A stretch of DNA of 64,000 nucleotides from Streptosporangium sp. NBC_01755. GTDB lineage: Bacteria; Actinomycetota; Actinomycetes; Streptosporangiales; Streptosporangiaceae. Both the position numbers and the translations under genes were made by a program. The stretch is from positions 6,262,001-6,326,000 of the forward strand of contig NZ_CP109131.1 in NCBI RefSeq assembly GCF_035917995.1, read 5' to 3'. Each line of letters begins with the position of its first letter. Positions within the stretch are counted from its first letter, which is position 1. Positions 47,616-55,380 of the stretch are shown in pieces. The notes under the pieces were generated by a model. That model searched no databases. It had not been told where the DNA came from and saw only the letters and a program-made list of their open reading frames with translations.

Positions 47616-48194
47616 TCAGGCGAGGGTTGCGGGGTCGATGGTCAAGGGGACGGGGCCGGGCAGGAGGGCGGCGGTGCCGGGAGTGAGGGCGGTCACCTGT
47701 CGGTAGAGGTCGCCGTCGAGTTGGTAGACGTCGATGACGAGGGTGTTCTGGTCGATGATCCAGTACCACTCACACTTGGTGCGGGCGTAGCGGTTCATCT
47801 TGGTGAGGCGATCGCGGTTGGAGTTGGTGGAGGTGACCTCCGCGAGGATCTCGATCTCGTGTGGTTCCACGTAGAGGTCACTGTCGGTGTCGCGCCGGAA
47901 GACGGCGATGTCGGGGGCGAACACGGTGTCGGAGTTGAGGCGGTAGTTGACCGGCCCTTCCACATCCAGGCCCAGGTTTTCGGCCTGCAGGCATGCCTCG
48001 ATGGCGTTGATGAGGCGGCGGGCGATGCGCTGGTGCCGGATGGAGGGCGCGGGGGTCATCACGATGCAGCCGTCCTCAAGCTCGAAGCGGCGGCCGATGT
48101 CGCCGAAGTCGTAGATCATGAATTCGTCGGAGCCCCAGTAACGCGGAGCCCATGGAAGCGATCCGTAAGGCTCGGACTCATGCGCAACGGTCAT
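47616..48194 (-). CDS. Uma2 family endonuclease-like protein (first)
   Basis: The Uma2 (DUF820) fold belongs to the PD-(D/E)xK nuclease superfamily, and members are very abundant in actinomycetes and cyanobacteria without an established role. Residues consistent with the fold are PDIAVFRR (Asp), EIEILAEVTS (Glu plus E) and the later K in DRLTKMNRYA. ATG 48194 is preceded by TAATCT with 7 nt between, so the mRNA may be leaderless. The gene lies between two direct repeats and reads toward copy A. Length is 192 residues. Confidence 0.8.
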   Translation of the reverse strand: MTVAHESEPYGSLPWAPRYWGSDEFMIYDFGDIGRRFELEDGCIVMTPAPSIRHQRIARRLINAIEACLQAENLGLDVEGPVNYRLNSDTVFAPDIAVFRRDTDSDLYVEPHEIEILAEVTSTNSNRDRLTKMNRYARTKCEWYWIIDQNTLVIDVYQLDGDLYRQVTALTPGTAALLPGPVPLTIDPATLA

Positions 48195-48344
48195 AGGTAC
48201 CAGATTATCGGGGGGCCTGGGCGTCTCATAGCACGGTTTCCTGAGCCGGACAGCGTGTTCACCGGCGTGCGGGCTCATGCTGCTGGATGGGCTGATTGTG
48301 AACTCCTACTGATTCGTGACGATTGGGCGCGAGGCGCCGGGCCG

Positions 48345-48631
48345 GGCGTGGTTCGCGCTGCGGCGGGCCGGTGTTCCGGCGGACGTCGTGGCGGAGGTCT
48401 GGTTCTTCAGGCCTCCGGCCTGCTCGGGCGTGGGGGTTGCGCTTTTTATACGCCGCCCGGAACACCGGCCCGCCTCCGCGCACTGTGGTTCCGTCGTGTG
48501 GGGCGCGGGCCGTAGTCACTCTGTTTCGGGCCGCCCAGGGGGCATTCCGGTGCTGAAGCTCTCGTACGGGCTGCTCTGGTGGTCGCCGTAGCTGAAGCGC
48601 CTCTGAGGAAAGGAGCTCAGGGCTGGGCAAC
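48345..48631. repeat. ~290-bp repeat, copy B
   Basis: Copy B is the second copy of the element at 47300-47592. Its inverted repeat (48363-48379 with about 48457-48473) differs from copy A at one base on each arm, G to T on the left and C to A on the right, and these paired changes keep the stem. The CAGGCC-TCC-GGCCTG hairpin (48408-48422) and GCGCTTTTTATA are conserved. Confidence 0.85.
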
Positions 48632-48735
48632 AGGCTCTCCCCGCCGGCCGACAGTGTCGTCGCGCCCCTGGTCGGTGAATGATCTGCTCGGGGGATGTGT
48701 GCTGGCGTGGCCGGGCATTCCGCATGGGAATCGGC

Positions 48736-49075
48736 TCAGGCGATGATGGAGAGGGTACGGAGTCGTTCGTCCAGGTCGTGGACGTGTCTGTTGTCCTCCC
48801 ACGGTTGGAGGCGGGTGCGGGCCTGGCGTATGGAGTTGGCGAGTCTGGCGGAGCTGTGGCCGATGACGATCTGGGCGGCTTCGCCGATCATCGCGGCGGC
48901 TGCGGGGATCTCGCGTTTCTGGATCAGTGCGGTCGCGTATCGCAGTTGAAGGATGCCTCGTTCTCGGAGGAGACCGGTGCCCATTGTCGCGATTCGTTGC
49001 TGTAGTTCAGAGATCGCTTGGTCGGATCGTTTGAGTTCGACGAGGCAAAACGTTCCGTAGGAGCCGATGGTCTAC
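48736..49075 (-). pseudogene. 3' remnant of a TPR-containing transcriptional regulator
   Basis: Reading from a TAG just above 49075, the frame gives TIGSYGTFCLVELKRS...ALIQKREIPAAAAMIGEAAQIV...SIRQARTRLQPWEDNRHVHDLDERLRTL. This strongly resembles the C-terminal end of the long actinobacterial HTH-TPR regulators, which usually finish with an Arg-rich R-x-L-x-P-W-x-x-N segment. The DNA-binding half is missing. ATG 48984 is the only start in the open part. The fragment is flanked by repeat B and a second Uma2 gene. Confidence 0.65.
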
Positions 49076-49188
49076 GGGGTCTGCGGAGGCGGCCGTGACC
49101 ACCATGGCCCGACGATGATCTGGGGCATGCGCCAGACCACCCCGTTCGCTGACATCATTGGATGTAGGTGCGGAGAGAAGGGGCCGAG

Positions 49189-49731
49189 ATGTCAGACGAT
49201 TCGAGGACGTTCAGCGAACTCCTCGCGTTGGCGGCGGAGCGCGACGGGTACAAGGTCGAGTGGTACGCCGGGAAGATCGTGATGCAGGCGTCCGCGTCCG
49301 CCTTTCATAACCTGATCGTCAGTGAGACGATCCGGCAGATTCCCTCCGACGCGTGGTGGGCTCTGCCTGACATGGGGGTCGGGACCCCCGGCGACCACCG
49401 GGGGCCACAGCCTGACATTGTGATCATTCCGGCTGGGAGCCTCAGTGATGACGAGAATCCGGTTCGGAAGGAGATCGTGGCGGCGGTCGTCGAGGTGGTG
49501 TCGAAGAACACCCGCTCCGAGGACTACGGCGACAAGCCGGAGGCGTACGCCTTGATGAGGATTCCCGTCTACGTGATCATCGATCGTAAGTGCGAGACCA
49601 TCAGGGTGTTCAGCGAGCCCGACGGCCACCGCTACACACGCGAGAGCGTGAGTTCCTTCGGCAAACCGTTCACGCTGCCGGAGCCGGTGCTGCTGACGAT
49701 CGACACGGGCGGGTATCCGGCCGCTCTGTAG
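49189..49731 (+). CDS. Uma2 family endonuclease-like protein (second)
   Basis: This 180-residue protein has PDIVIIPAGSL (Asp), IVAAVVEVVSKNTRSEDY (Glu) and YALMRIPVYVIID, all consistent with Uma2. It starts MSDDSRTFSELLALA at ATG 49189, preceded by GGAGAGAAGGGG; GTG 49168 is an alternative. It is only moderately similar to the first Uma2 protein and is on the opposite strand. Role unknown. Confidence 0.8.
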   Translation: MSDDSRTFSELLALAAERDGYKVEWYAGKIVMQASASAFHNLIVSETIRQIPSDAWWALPDMGVGTPGDHRGPQPDIVIIPAGSLSDDENPVRKEIVAAVVEVVSKNTRSEDYGDKPEAYALMRIPVYVIIDRKCETIRVFSEPDGHRYTRESVSSFGKPFTLPEPVLLTIDTGGYPAAL

Positions 49732-49798
49732 GGCGTGGCGGTCTCGCCGAGGCGCTCACCCCGGGGTGTGACGTCTTCGTGAACGCTCTCAGTGCCGC

Positions 49799-51205
49799 TC
49801 AGAAGACCCGGAAGTGGTGGAAGAGTTCGTAGGCGGTGTTGTGGGCCGCGAAGGAGCGGGCCTCGGAGCGTTTGACGGCGAGGTAGGCGGAGGCGCGCAG
49901 CGGGCCGAGGGCGTGCATGAGGACGTCGTCGGCCTCTAAGGCGTCCAGGGCCTCGTCCAGGGTGGTGGGAAGGCGGGAGACGCGGCCGGCGGGGAGGGTG
50001 GCGGGGTCGACGTTGACGGGGTCGCCGGGGTCGAGTTCGCTGCGGATGCCGTCCAGGCCGGCGTGGATGACGGCGCCGAGCGACAGGTAGGGGTTGGCCG
50101 AGGAGTCGGAGGGTTTGAGCTCCAGGTTGGTGGATGCCGCGGCGTCCCGGCCGGTGGGGGAGCAGATGCGCACCGCGGCCTCGCGGTTGTCCATTCCGTA
50201 GCAGGCGTACGCGCTCGACCATGCCCTCGGGGTGAGACGCCGGAAGCTGTTCACCGAGCCGCAGGTCAGCGCGGTGAGCGCGGGCAGGTGGGCGATCAGG
50301 CCGCCGATGAAGCGGTAGGCCGCGGCCGACAGGCCGTACCGGTCGGAGGGGTCGGCGAAGAGGTTGGTCTGCAGGGCGGGGTCCCAGAGGGAGAGGTGCA
50401 GGTGGGTGCCGTTGCCCGCCTGGTCGGCGAGGGGTTTGGGGGCGAGGGAGGCCCACATCGACATGCGGGTGGCGACGCCCCTGACGGTCTCGCGGTAGAT
50501 CAGGTGGTTGTCGGCGGCGCGCAGGGCGGGGGCGTGGTGGATCGACAACTCCTGCTGGCCGTGGCCGAGTTCCGGGTGGTAGTGCTCGACCCGCAGGCCC
50601 TGGTTCTCCAGGGCGTGGATCAGACTCGTCGCGTAGTCGTGGGCCTGGTTGAAGCCGACCGTCGAGTAGCAGAGGCTGTCGTCGGCGGGGATCAGGCGGT
50701 CCAGGCCGCCCTCGGGGTCGGGTTGGCGGCGGCCGAGGGTGAACTCGGGTTCGAAGGCGGCGACGAGGGCATGGCCCTCGCCGGCCAGGGTGGCGACGGC
50801 CTCGCGCAGGAAGGTGCGCGGGCAGGCGGGCCAGGGGGAGCCGTCGACCTGGCGCAGGTCCGACAGCATGGCGGCCGAGCCGGGGGCGTAAGGCAACTGG
50901 ACGAAGGTGGCCGGGTCGGGGACGAGACGGACCTCGCCGACCGGGCCGAGCCCCTTGACGTTCTGGAGTTCGTCGAGCATGTTCATCGCCATCATCGCGA
51001 CGGTGTGCCCGATGCCGGTACGGAGCCGTTCGGCCAGCAGGGAGCGGGAGGTGGCCTTACCCCTGATCACGCCGCCGTGGTCGGCGTACAGGAAGCGGAT
51101 CAGTTTGATGCCGTCGGTGTTGACGCGTTCGGTGACACGTTCGATGACGCGTCGTGTCGCGGAGTCGAGCGTGTCGGCTCCGCCGGCGTCGTGATGATCT
51201 CCCAC
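49799..51205 (-). CDS. Glutamine synthetase family protein (type III-like, GlnT or polyamine-ligase group)
   Basis: This is a glutamine-synthetase fold protein. The beta-grasp N-terminus starts about residue 20 and the catalytic domain carries AFEPEFTLG (Glu pair), ELGHGQQELSIHHA (Glu), NGTHLHLSLWD and RICSPTGRDAAASTNLELKPSDSSANPYLSLGAVIHAG. In similar proteins the substrate is often ethanolamine, a polyamine or another amine instead of ammonia. The frame opens at GTG 51244; GTG 51205 is used here. Neither has a clear ribosome-binding site. It stands alone, away from glnA or nitrogen genes, so a catabolic or specialised role is more likely than primary ammonia assimilation. Confidence 0.82.
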   Translation of the reverse strand: MGDHHDAGGADTLDSATRRVIERVTERVNTDGIKLIRFLYADHGGVIRGKATSRSLLAERLRTGIGHTVAMMAMNMLDELQNVKGLGPVGEVRLVPDPATFVQLPYAPGSAAMLSDLRQVDGSPWPACPRTFLREAVATLAGEGHALVAAFEPEFTLGRRQPDPEGGLDRLIPADDSLCYSTVGFNQAHDYATSLIHALENQGLRVEHYHPELGHGQQELSIHHAPALRAADNHLIYRETVRGVATRMSMWASLAPKPLADQAGNGTHLHLSLWDPALQTNLFADPSDRYGLSAAAYRFIGGLIAHLPALTALTCGSVNSFRRLTPRAWSSAYACYGMDNREAAVRICSPTGRDAAASTNLELKPSDSSANPYLSLGAVIHAGLDGIRSELDPGDPVNVDPATLPAGRVSRLPTTLDEALDALEADDVLMHALGPLRASAYLAVKRSEARSFAAHNTAYELFHHFRVF

Positions 51206-51379
51206 GCTTTCTGCGTAACACGTCTTCGGGGAGAGTGGAAGCACTTCGGCATTTCCCCCGGACCGGTTCGGGGGGGTCCAGTAGTCTTTGACCTGTTGTT
51301 ATGTGCTGGGACCGCGCTGCTGGGGCGTTGATCTCGCGGGGTCGCGAGCGGTCTTGCCGGTCGGTTCGGCGTCGTGGGG

Positions 51380-51940
51380 TCAGCCGGGTGAGCGAGCCGG
51401 GCCGGAGGGGGAGGAGGCCGGGGCCGTGGCCGTGGGGAGCGGGCCGGCGCAGCGGCAGGTGATGGTGATCGTCACCGTGCCGGTGGTGCAGGCGCCGGAG
51501 GGGGCGCACGCCTCGATGGGGACCGTCCAGGTGCCGGGCACCCGGGAGGCGCCGCCGAGCAGGCCGTCCGCGTCGAGTGTGATCCCGGCGGGCAGGAGGG
51601 TGGGGTCGGCCACCCTGAAGCCGAGCGTCTCGCCGGTCGGGTTGGCCAGGGTGATCCTGCCTCGCAGCGGCCGGTCGGCGGGGGCGCCGAAGTGGCCGAG
51701 GGACGGGTGGGCGGAGGGCGGCGGGGGGTCGGCGTCGTCCACGATGGGCCGCTCGGGTTTCACGGCGGGTCGTTCGACACCGTCGTCGGCCGGTGTCCGT
51801 ACCGGTGCCGGGCCCTTGGAGGCGGCTGCCTGGACGGAGGCCGGGGTCGCCAAGGTGACCTGTGGGGTCGCCGGTGGGCCGAAGGTGACGGCTCCGGCGA
51901 CGAGCGACCCGACCAGGGAGAAACCCCGCGTGCCCCGCAT
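51380..51940 (-). CDS. Secreted protein with one putative Ig-like domain
   Basis: A signal-peptide-like N-terminus starts at ATG 51940 (MRGTRGFSLVGSLVAGAVTF), and a Pro-rich spacer of about 60 residues follows. The C-terminal 100 residues contain FRVADPTLLPAGITLDADGL and PGTWTVPIEACAPSG, which match the putative-Ig (He_PIG) plan 'LPxGLxLdadGxlsG...GtYtvtv'. Four Cys may form two disulphides. Length is 186 residues. Function is not known. Confidence 0.7.
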   Translation of the reverse strand: MRGTRGFSLVGSLVAGAVTFGPPATPQVTLATPASVQAAASKGPAPVRTPADDGVERPAVKPERPIVDDADPPPPSAHPSLGHFGAPADRPLRGRITLANPTGETLGFRVADPTLLPAGITLDADGLLGGASRVPGTWTVPIEACAPSGACTTGTVTITITCRCAGPLPTATAPASSPSGPARSPG

Positions 51941-52050
51941 GAACGATCCTCCCGTACGAGAAACGGACCTCCCTCTCAAGGTGCCGGAAAGATCATCAAG
52001 GGAGTGCCGTGATGTTTCCCGTGGTCATCCATGATCGGGTCAGACCGTTC

Positions 52051-52070
52051 GCCGTACCACTCTGTACGGC
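52051..52070. repeat. Short perfect palindrome
   Basis: GCCGTAC-CACTCT-GTACGGC (7-bp stem, 6-nt loop) lies in the 334-bp gap between the secreted protein gene and the 53-residue gene. It could be a terminator for the latter or an operator for the former. The rest of this gap shows no gene. Confidence 0.5.
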
Positions 52071-52274
52071 GGGGCCGCGCGGCTCTGGGCGGCGGGTGGG
52101 GTTTCGGTCGGTGGCTCGCGGGTAGGGGGTGGCGGCCTACGGCGATCCTCGTGATGCGTTCCCGGGATCGGTGAAGTAGGTGGTGCGGCGTTCTGGTGTC
52201 GGAGGGGACGCTCCTCCGTGGATCGGTCAGGAGCGCGGGTGACATGGTTCGGGGCGGGGGTTCCCGCCGGGCGG

Positions 52275-52436
52275 TCAGCTAAGTACTCGTGTCACGAACA
52301 GAGCCAATTGGTCTGCTCCCCTCACGATCCCGTCGAAGACTCCGTTGACCGCGCCCGCCGCCTCGGCGGGCTTGGTGAACAGATAGAAGACCACGAACGC
52401 TACCCCGAGGTAGGTGAGGACCTTCTTGACCTGCAT
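52275..52436 (-). CDS. 53-residue single-pass membrane protein
   Basis: ATG 52436 opens a frame that codes for a basic N-terminus (MQVKKVLTYLG), one membrane segment (VAFVVFYLF), then TKPAEAAGAVNG and a short C-terminal tail. AGGAGG at 52441-52447 is an ideal ribosome-binding site. Codon use is GC-rich at third positions, consistent with a real gene. Small proteins of this plan occur in many actinomycetes and remain unstudied. This call is by inspection only. Confidence 0.65.
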   Translation of the reverse strand: MQVKKVLTYLGVAFVVFYLFTKPAEAAGAVNGVFDGIVRGADQLALFVTRVLS

Positions 52437-52773
52437 GGGGGCCTCCTGGCAGTTCCAATCCCAGCCGTATATACCCGAATTTTATCGATCTTTGGCATCT
52501 GCGGCCCGGGTGGCTCCCGGATTTTGATGATCATACCCATCCCACAGGGGCAAACCATGGTCTGGTCGCGAGTTTGACATAGGTCACATCAGCCATCGTG
52601 CGGTGGCGAGGCGCTCCTGTCCAATCCTCACTGTCAGGTATACCGGTAGGGCTAGGGATAGGCGGTGGGATCGCGAATACCGGTGTGCGGGAAGCCGCCG
52701 GAAAAACTAAGGAAACTCGGTGTCCGGTGGCATCCGGTCACCCCGGCGTGCCGCCGCCGGGGGCCGGTCAGGC
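52437..52773. other. Gene-less spacer with an AT-rich promoter-like region
   Basis: This 337-bp gap is AT-rich at about 52470-52500 and 52560-52590. On the minus strand GATAAAATTCGGGTATATACGG (52467-52488) could hold the -10 for the 53-residue gene. A small GC palindrome lies near 52505-52522. No gene is seen. Confidence 0.5.
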
Positions 52774-53406
52774 TCAGACGCCCAGGGGGGCGTCCATCAG
52801 CTTGGCCACCGCCTCGTCGTCGCCGCTCAGGTCGACCTTGGCGTGGGATTGGCGGCCGAAGCAGAACAGCAGCAGCTCTCCGGCCCGGCCCGTCACCTCG
52901 ACCTGCCGCGGGGCGTCCTTGGGGCCGCCGATGGCGACGCCCCCGCCGATGCGGTGCAGGACCACCCGGACGGGGGAGCGGCGAAGGAACACCCGGATGC
53001 CGCCGCGGATCTGCTTCCAGAACCTCTCCTCAAGGTCGGCGGGCAGCTCGCGCGGCTCCCAAACCCGCTGCGCGCGCCGCACGTCCTCGTGGTGGATGAA
53101 GAACTCCGTCGCGTTGACGGTCTGGTCGAGGCCGGGAAGGCGGTAGAGCCCGGACGGCCCTGAGCGCACGAGCTCGACGAGGCCCGGGTAGCCCTTCCTG
53201 GTCTTCAGTGACTCCTGCACCCTGTCGGTGTATCCGGCCAGCGGCTTGAGGAGGATTCCGCCGAGCGCGTCGGCGCGGCGCTCGCGCAGCACGAGGTGGG
53301 CGGCGAGGTCGAAGGTGGTCCAGCCCTCGCAGAGGGTAGGGGCATCCGGGCCGAGCTGGGCGAACAGGTCGCTGAGCGCGGCGCGTTCGGCACGGGCGTG
53401 ATTCAT
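52774..53406 (-). CDS. TIGR03085 family (DinB-like, mycothiol-type) protein
   Basis: This is a 210-residue helical-bundle protein of the TIGR03085 group within the DinB/maleylpyruvate isomerase superfamily. Family features are the N-terminal RAERAALSDLFAQLGPDAPTLCEGWTTFDLAAHL (metal-binding His) and EFFIHHEDVRRAQ in the middle (second metal-binding His pair). These proteins are confined to actinobacteria and are thought to act with mycothiol. The ATG at 53406 has TAGGAT 6 nt before it, so the mRNA is probably leaderless. Confidence 0.88.
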   Translation of the reverse strand: MNHARAERAALSDLFAQLGPDAPTLCEGWTTFDLAAHLVLRERRADALGGILLKPLAGYTDRVQESLKTRKGYPGLVELVRSGPSGLYRLPGLDQTVNATEFFIHHEDVRRAQRVWEPRELPADLEERFWKQIRGGIRVFLRRSPVRVVLHRIGGGVAIGGPKDAPRQVEVTGRAGELLLFCFGRQSHAKVDLSGDDEAVAKLMDAPLGV

Positions 53407-53547
53407 TTGATGATCCTAACAATATCGTTGTGTGAGCAATCAGAGGTGTATGTGTGATCTTGTCGGGGTTGCTTCGGGAATAACCGCATGATCCAGCTTG
53501 ATAGGGACTTAGGTAGAAATGTTTCCCGTCGAAAGGACACCTCCCGC

Positions 53548-55380
53548 GTGGCGAGCAAGGTGACCACCGCAGTCATGCGTCAGGGGCTCGGTGTCCTCGG
53601 GGTGGCGATCCGAGCGGAAAAAGCGATCTTCGCCGCCGCGGTGCTGTCCAGCGCCCTGTACGGCCTGATGACCGTCGCGGCGGCGTGGGCGCTCGGCTGG
53701 GCGACCGACCACGTCGTGCTGCCCGCCTTCGAGAACGGGCGGATCACGACCGGCGCGCTGACCTTCGGCGCGCTGATCATCCTCGGAGTCTCCCTGCTCA
53801 AGGCGCTGGGCGTGGCGGGTCGGCGGTATTTCGCCGGGGTCATGCAGTACCGGATGCAGGCCCGCTCCCGCCGGGACGTCACCCGGCAGTATCTGAGGCT
53901 TCCGCTGGCCTGGCACCACAGGCACCCGACCGGGCAGCTGCTGTCGAACGCCGGCTCCGACGTCGAGGCCGCCTGGGCGCCGCTCGCGCCGCTGCCGATG
54001 GCGGTCGGCGTCGTGGTGATGCTGGTCACCGCGGCCGTCGCAATGGTGATCACCGACCCGATCCTCGCCCTCGTCGGTTTCCTGGTCTTTCCCGCGATCG
54101 CCGTGCTCAACCTGGTCTACCAGCGAAGACTCAACCCGCTGGCCACCCGCGCCCAGCAGCTGCGCGCGGAGGTCAGCGAGATCGCCCACGAGAGCTTCGA
54201 CGGCGCCCTGGTCGTCAAGACCCTCGGCCGCGAGGACGATGAGACCGCCAGGTTCCTGGCCAAGGCCGATGAGCTGCGCGACGCCAACATCGCCGTCGGC
54301 CGGGTCCGCGGCCTGTTCGACCCGGTGCTTGAGGCGCTGCCCACCCTGGGTGTGCTCGCCGTGCTGCTGATCGGCGCGATGCGGCTGGAGAGCGGCGCGA
54401 TCGGCTCCGGCGTGCTCGTCCAGGTCGCCTACCTGTTCACCCTGCTGGCCTTCCCGATCCGCGCGCTGGGCTGGGTGCTCGCCGAACTGCCCCGGGCCGT
54501 CGTCGGCTACCGGCGGATCCGGGAGGTGCTCGACGCGACCGGCTCCATGGAGCACGGCGCCGTCGAGCTGGCCGGCACCGCCCCCGCCAGGCTGGAGGTC
54601 CGCGGCCTCGGCTACGCCTACGGCGGCGGTGACGGTGACGGTGACGGTGACTTCCCCGTTCTGCACGACGTGAGCCTGGAGGTCGACCCCGGCCGCACCG
54701 TCGCCCTGGTCGGCCCCACCGGTTCCGGCAAGTCCACGCTCGCCCAGACCTTCGTCCGCCTGGTCGATCCGGTACGGGGCAACGTCCTGGTGGACGGCAC
54801 GGACCTGCGCGAGGTCACCAGGGGCGGGGTCAGCGACGCGGTGGCGCTGGTGCCGCAGCAGACGTTCCTGTTCGACGACACCGTACGGGGCAACGTCACC
54901 CTCGGCCGGCCGGTCGGCGACGAGGACGTCTGGGAGGCGCTGCGCCTGGCCCAGGCCGAGGGGTTCGTCAGCGCCCTTCCCACGGGGCTGGACACCAAGG
55001 TCGGAGAGCGCGGCACCACCCTCTCCGGTGGCCAGCGCCAGCGGATCGCCCTGGCCCGCGCGCTGGTGCGCCGCCCGCGGCTGCTCGTCCTGGACGACGC
55101 CACCTCCAGCGTCGACCCGCAGGTCGAGGCCAGAATCCTGTATGGGCTGAGGGACGCGGCCCAGGTCTCCACGGTGGTCGTCATCGCCTACCGGATGGCC
55201 ACCATCGCCCTGGCCGACGAGATCGTCTATCTGGAGCACGGCCGGGTCGTCGACAGGGGCGGCCACGCGGAGCTGCTCGCCCGCTGCGAGGGCTACCGCA
55301 ACCTGGTCACCGCCTACGAACGTCAGGAAGCCGAACGCGACGCGCTCGACGCGGAGCAAGAGGAAGAGGTCAGCGCTTGA
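53548..55380 (+). CDS. ABC exporter half, degenerate-site subunit
   Basis: An ABC transmembrane domain (about residues 20-310) precedes an ATPase domain. Walker A is GPTGSGKST, the signature LSGGQRQ, and Walker B LLVLDDATSS. The catalytic Glu after Walker B is Asp, and the H-loop His is Tyr (VVIAYRM). With the partner subunit downstream this gives one canonical and one degenerate site. A (GGTGAC)n stretch encodes Gly-Asp repeats between the domains. The GTG at 53548 has GAAAGG upstream; the frame is open to 53488. The stop overlaps the next gene by 4 bp. Confidence 0.92.
   Translation: MASKVTTAVMRQGLGVLGVAIRAEKAIFAAAVLSSALYGLMTVAAAWALGWATDHVVLPAFENGRITTGALTFGALIILGVSLLKALGVAGRRYFAGVMQYRMQARSRRDVTRQYLRLPLAWHHRHPTGQLLSNAGSDVEAAWAPLAPLPMAVGVVVMLVTAAVAMVITDPILALVGFLVFPAIAVLNLVYQRRLNPLATRAQQLRAEVSEIAHESFDGALVVKTLGREDDETARFLAKADELRDANIAVGRVRGLFDPVLEALPTLGVLAVLLIGAMRLESGAIGSGVLVQVAYLFTLLAFPIRALGWVLAELPRAVVGYRRIREVLDATGSMEHGAVELAGTAPARLEVRGLGYAYGGGDGDGDGDFPVLHDVSLEVDPGRTVALVGPTGSGKSTLAQTFVRLVDPVRGNVLVDGTDLREVTRGGVSDAVALVPQQTFLFDDTVRGNVTLGRPVGDEDVWEALRLAQAEGFVSALPTGLDTKVGERGTTLSGGQRQRIALARALVRRPRLLVLDDATSSVDPQVEARILYGLRDAAQVSTVVVIAYRMATIALADEIVYLEHGRVVDRGGHAELLARCEGYRNLVTAYERQEAERDALDAEQEEEVSA

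Noticed and set aside
47616-49731. Restriction-modification or defence island
   Set aside because: Two Uma2 proteins alone, without methylase, helicase or other defence genes, do not support it.
49799-51205. Primary glutamine synthetase GlnA
   Set aside because: The sequence belongs to a divergent group of the fold, lacks the usual adenylylation-site context and has no nitrogen genes nearby.
53509-55359. Long open frames opposite the ABC exporter, kinases, ileS and dnaE
   Set aside because: These are high-GC antisense shadows with no domains and Gly/Arg/His-rich composition.
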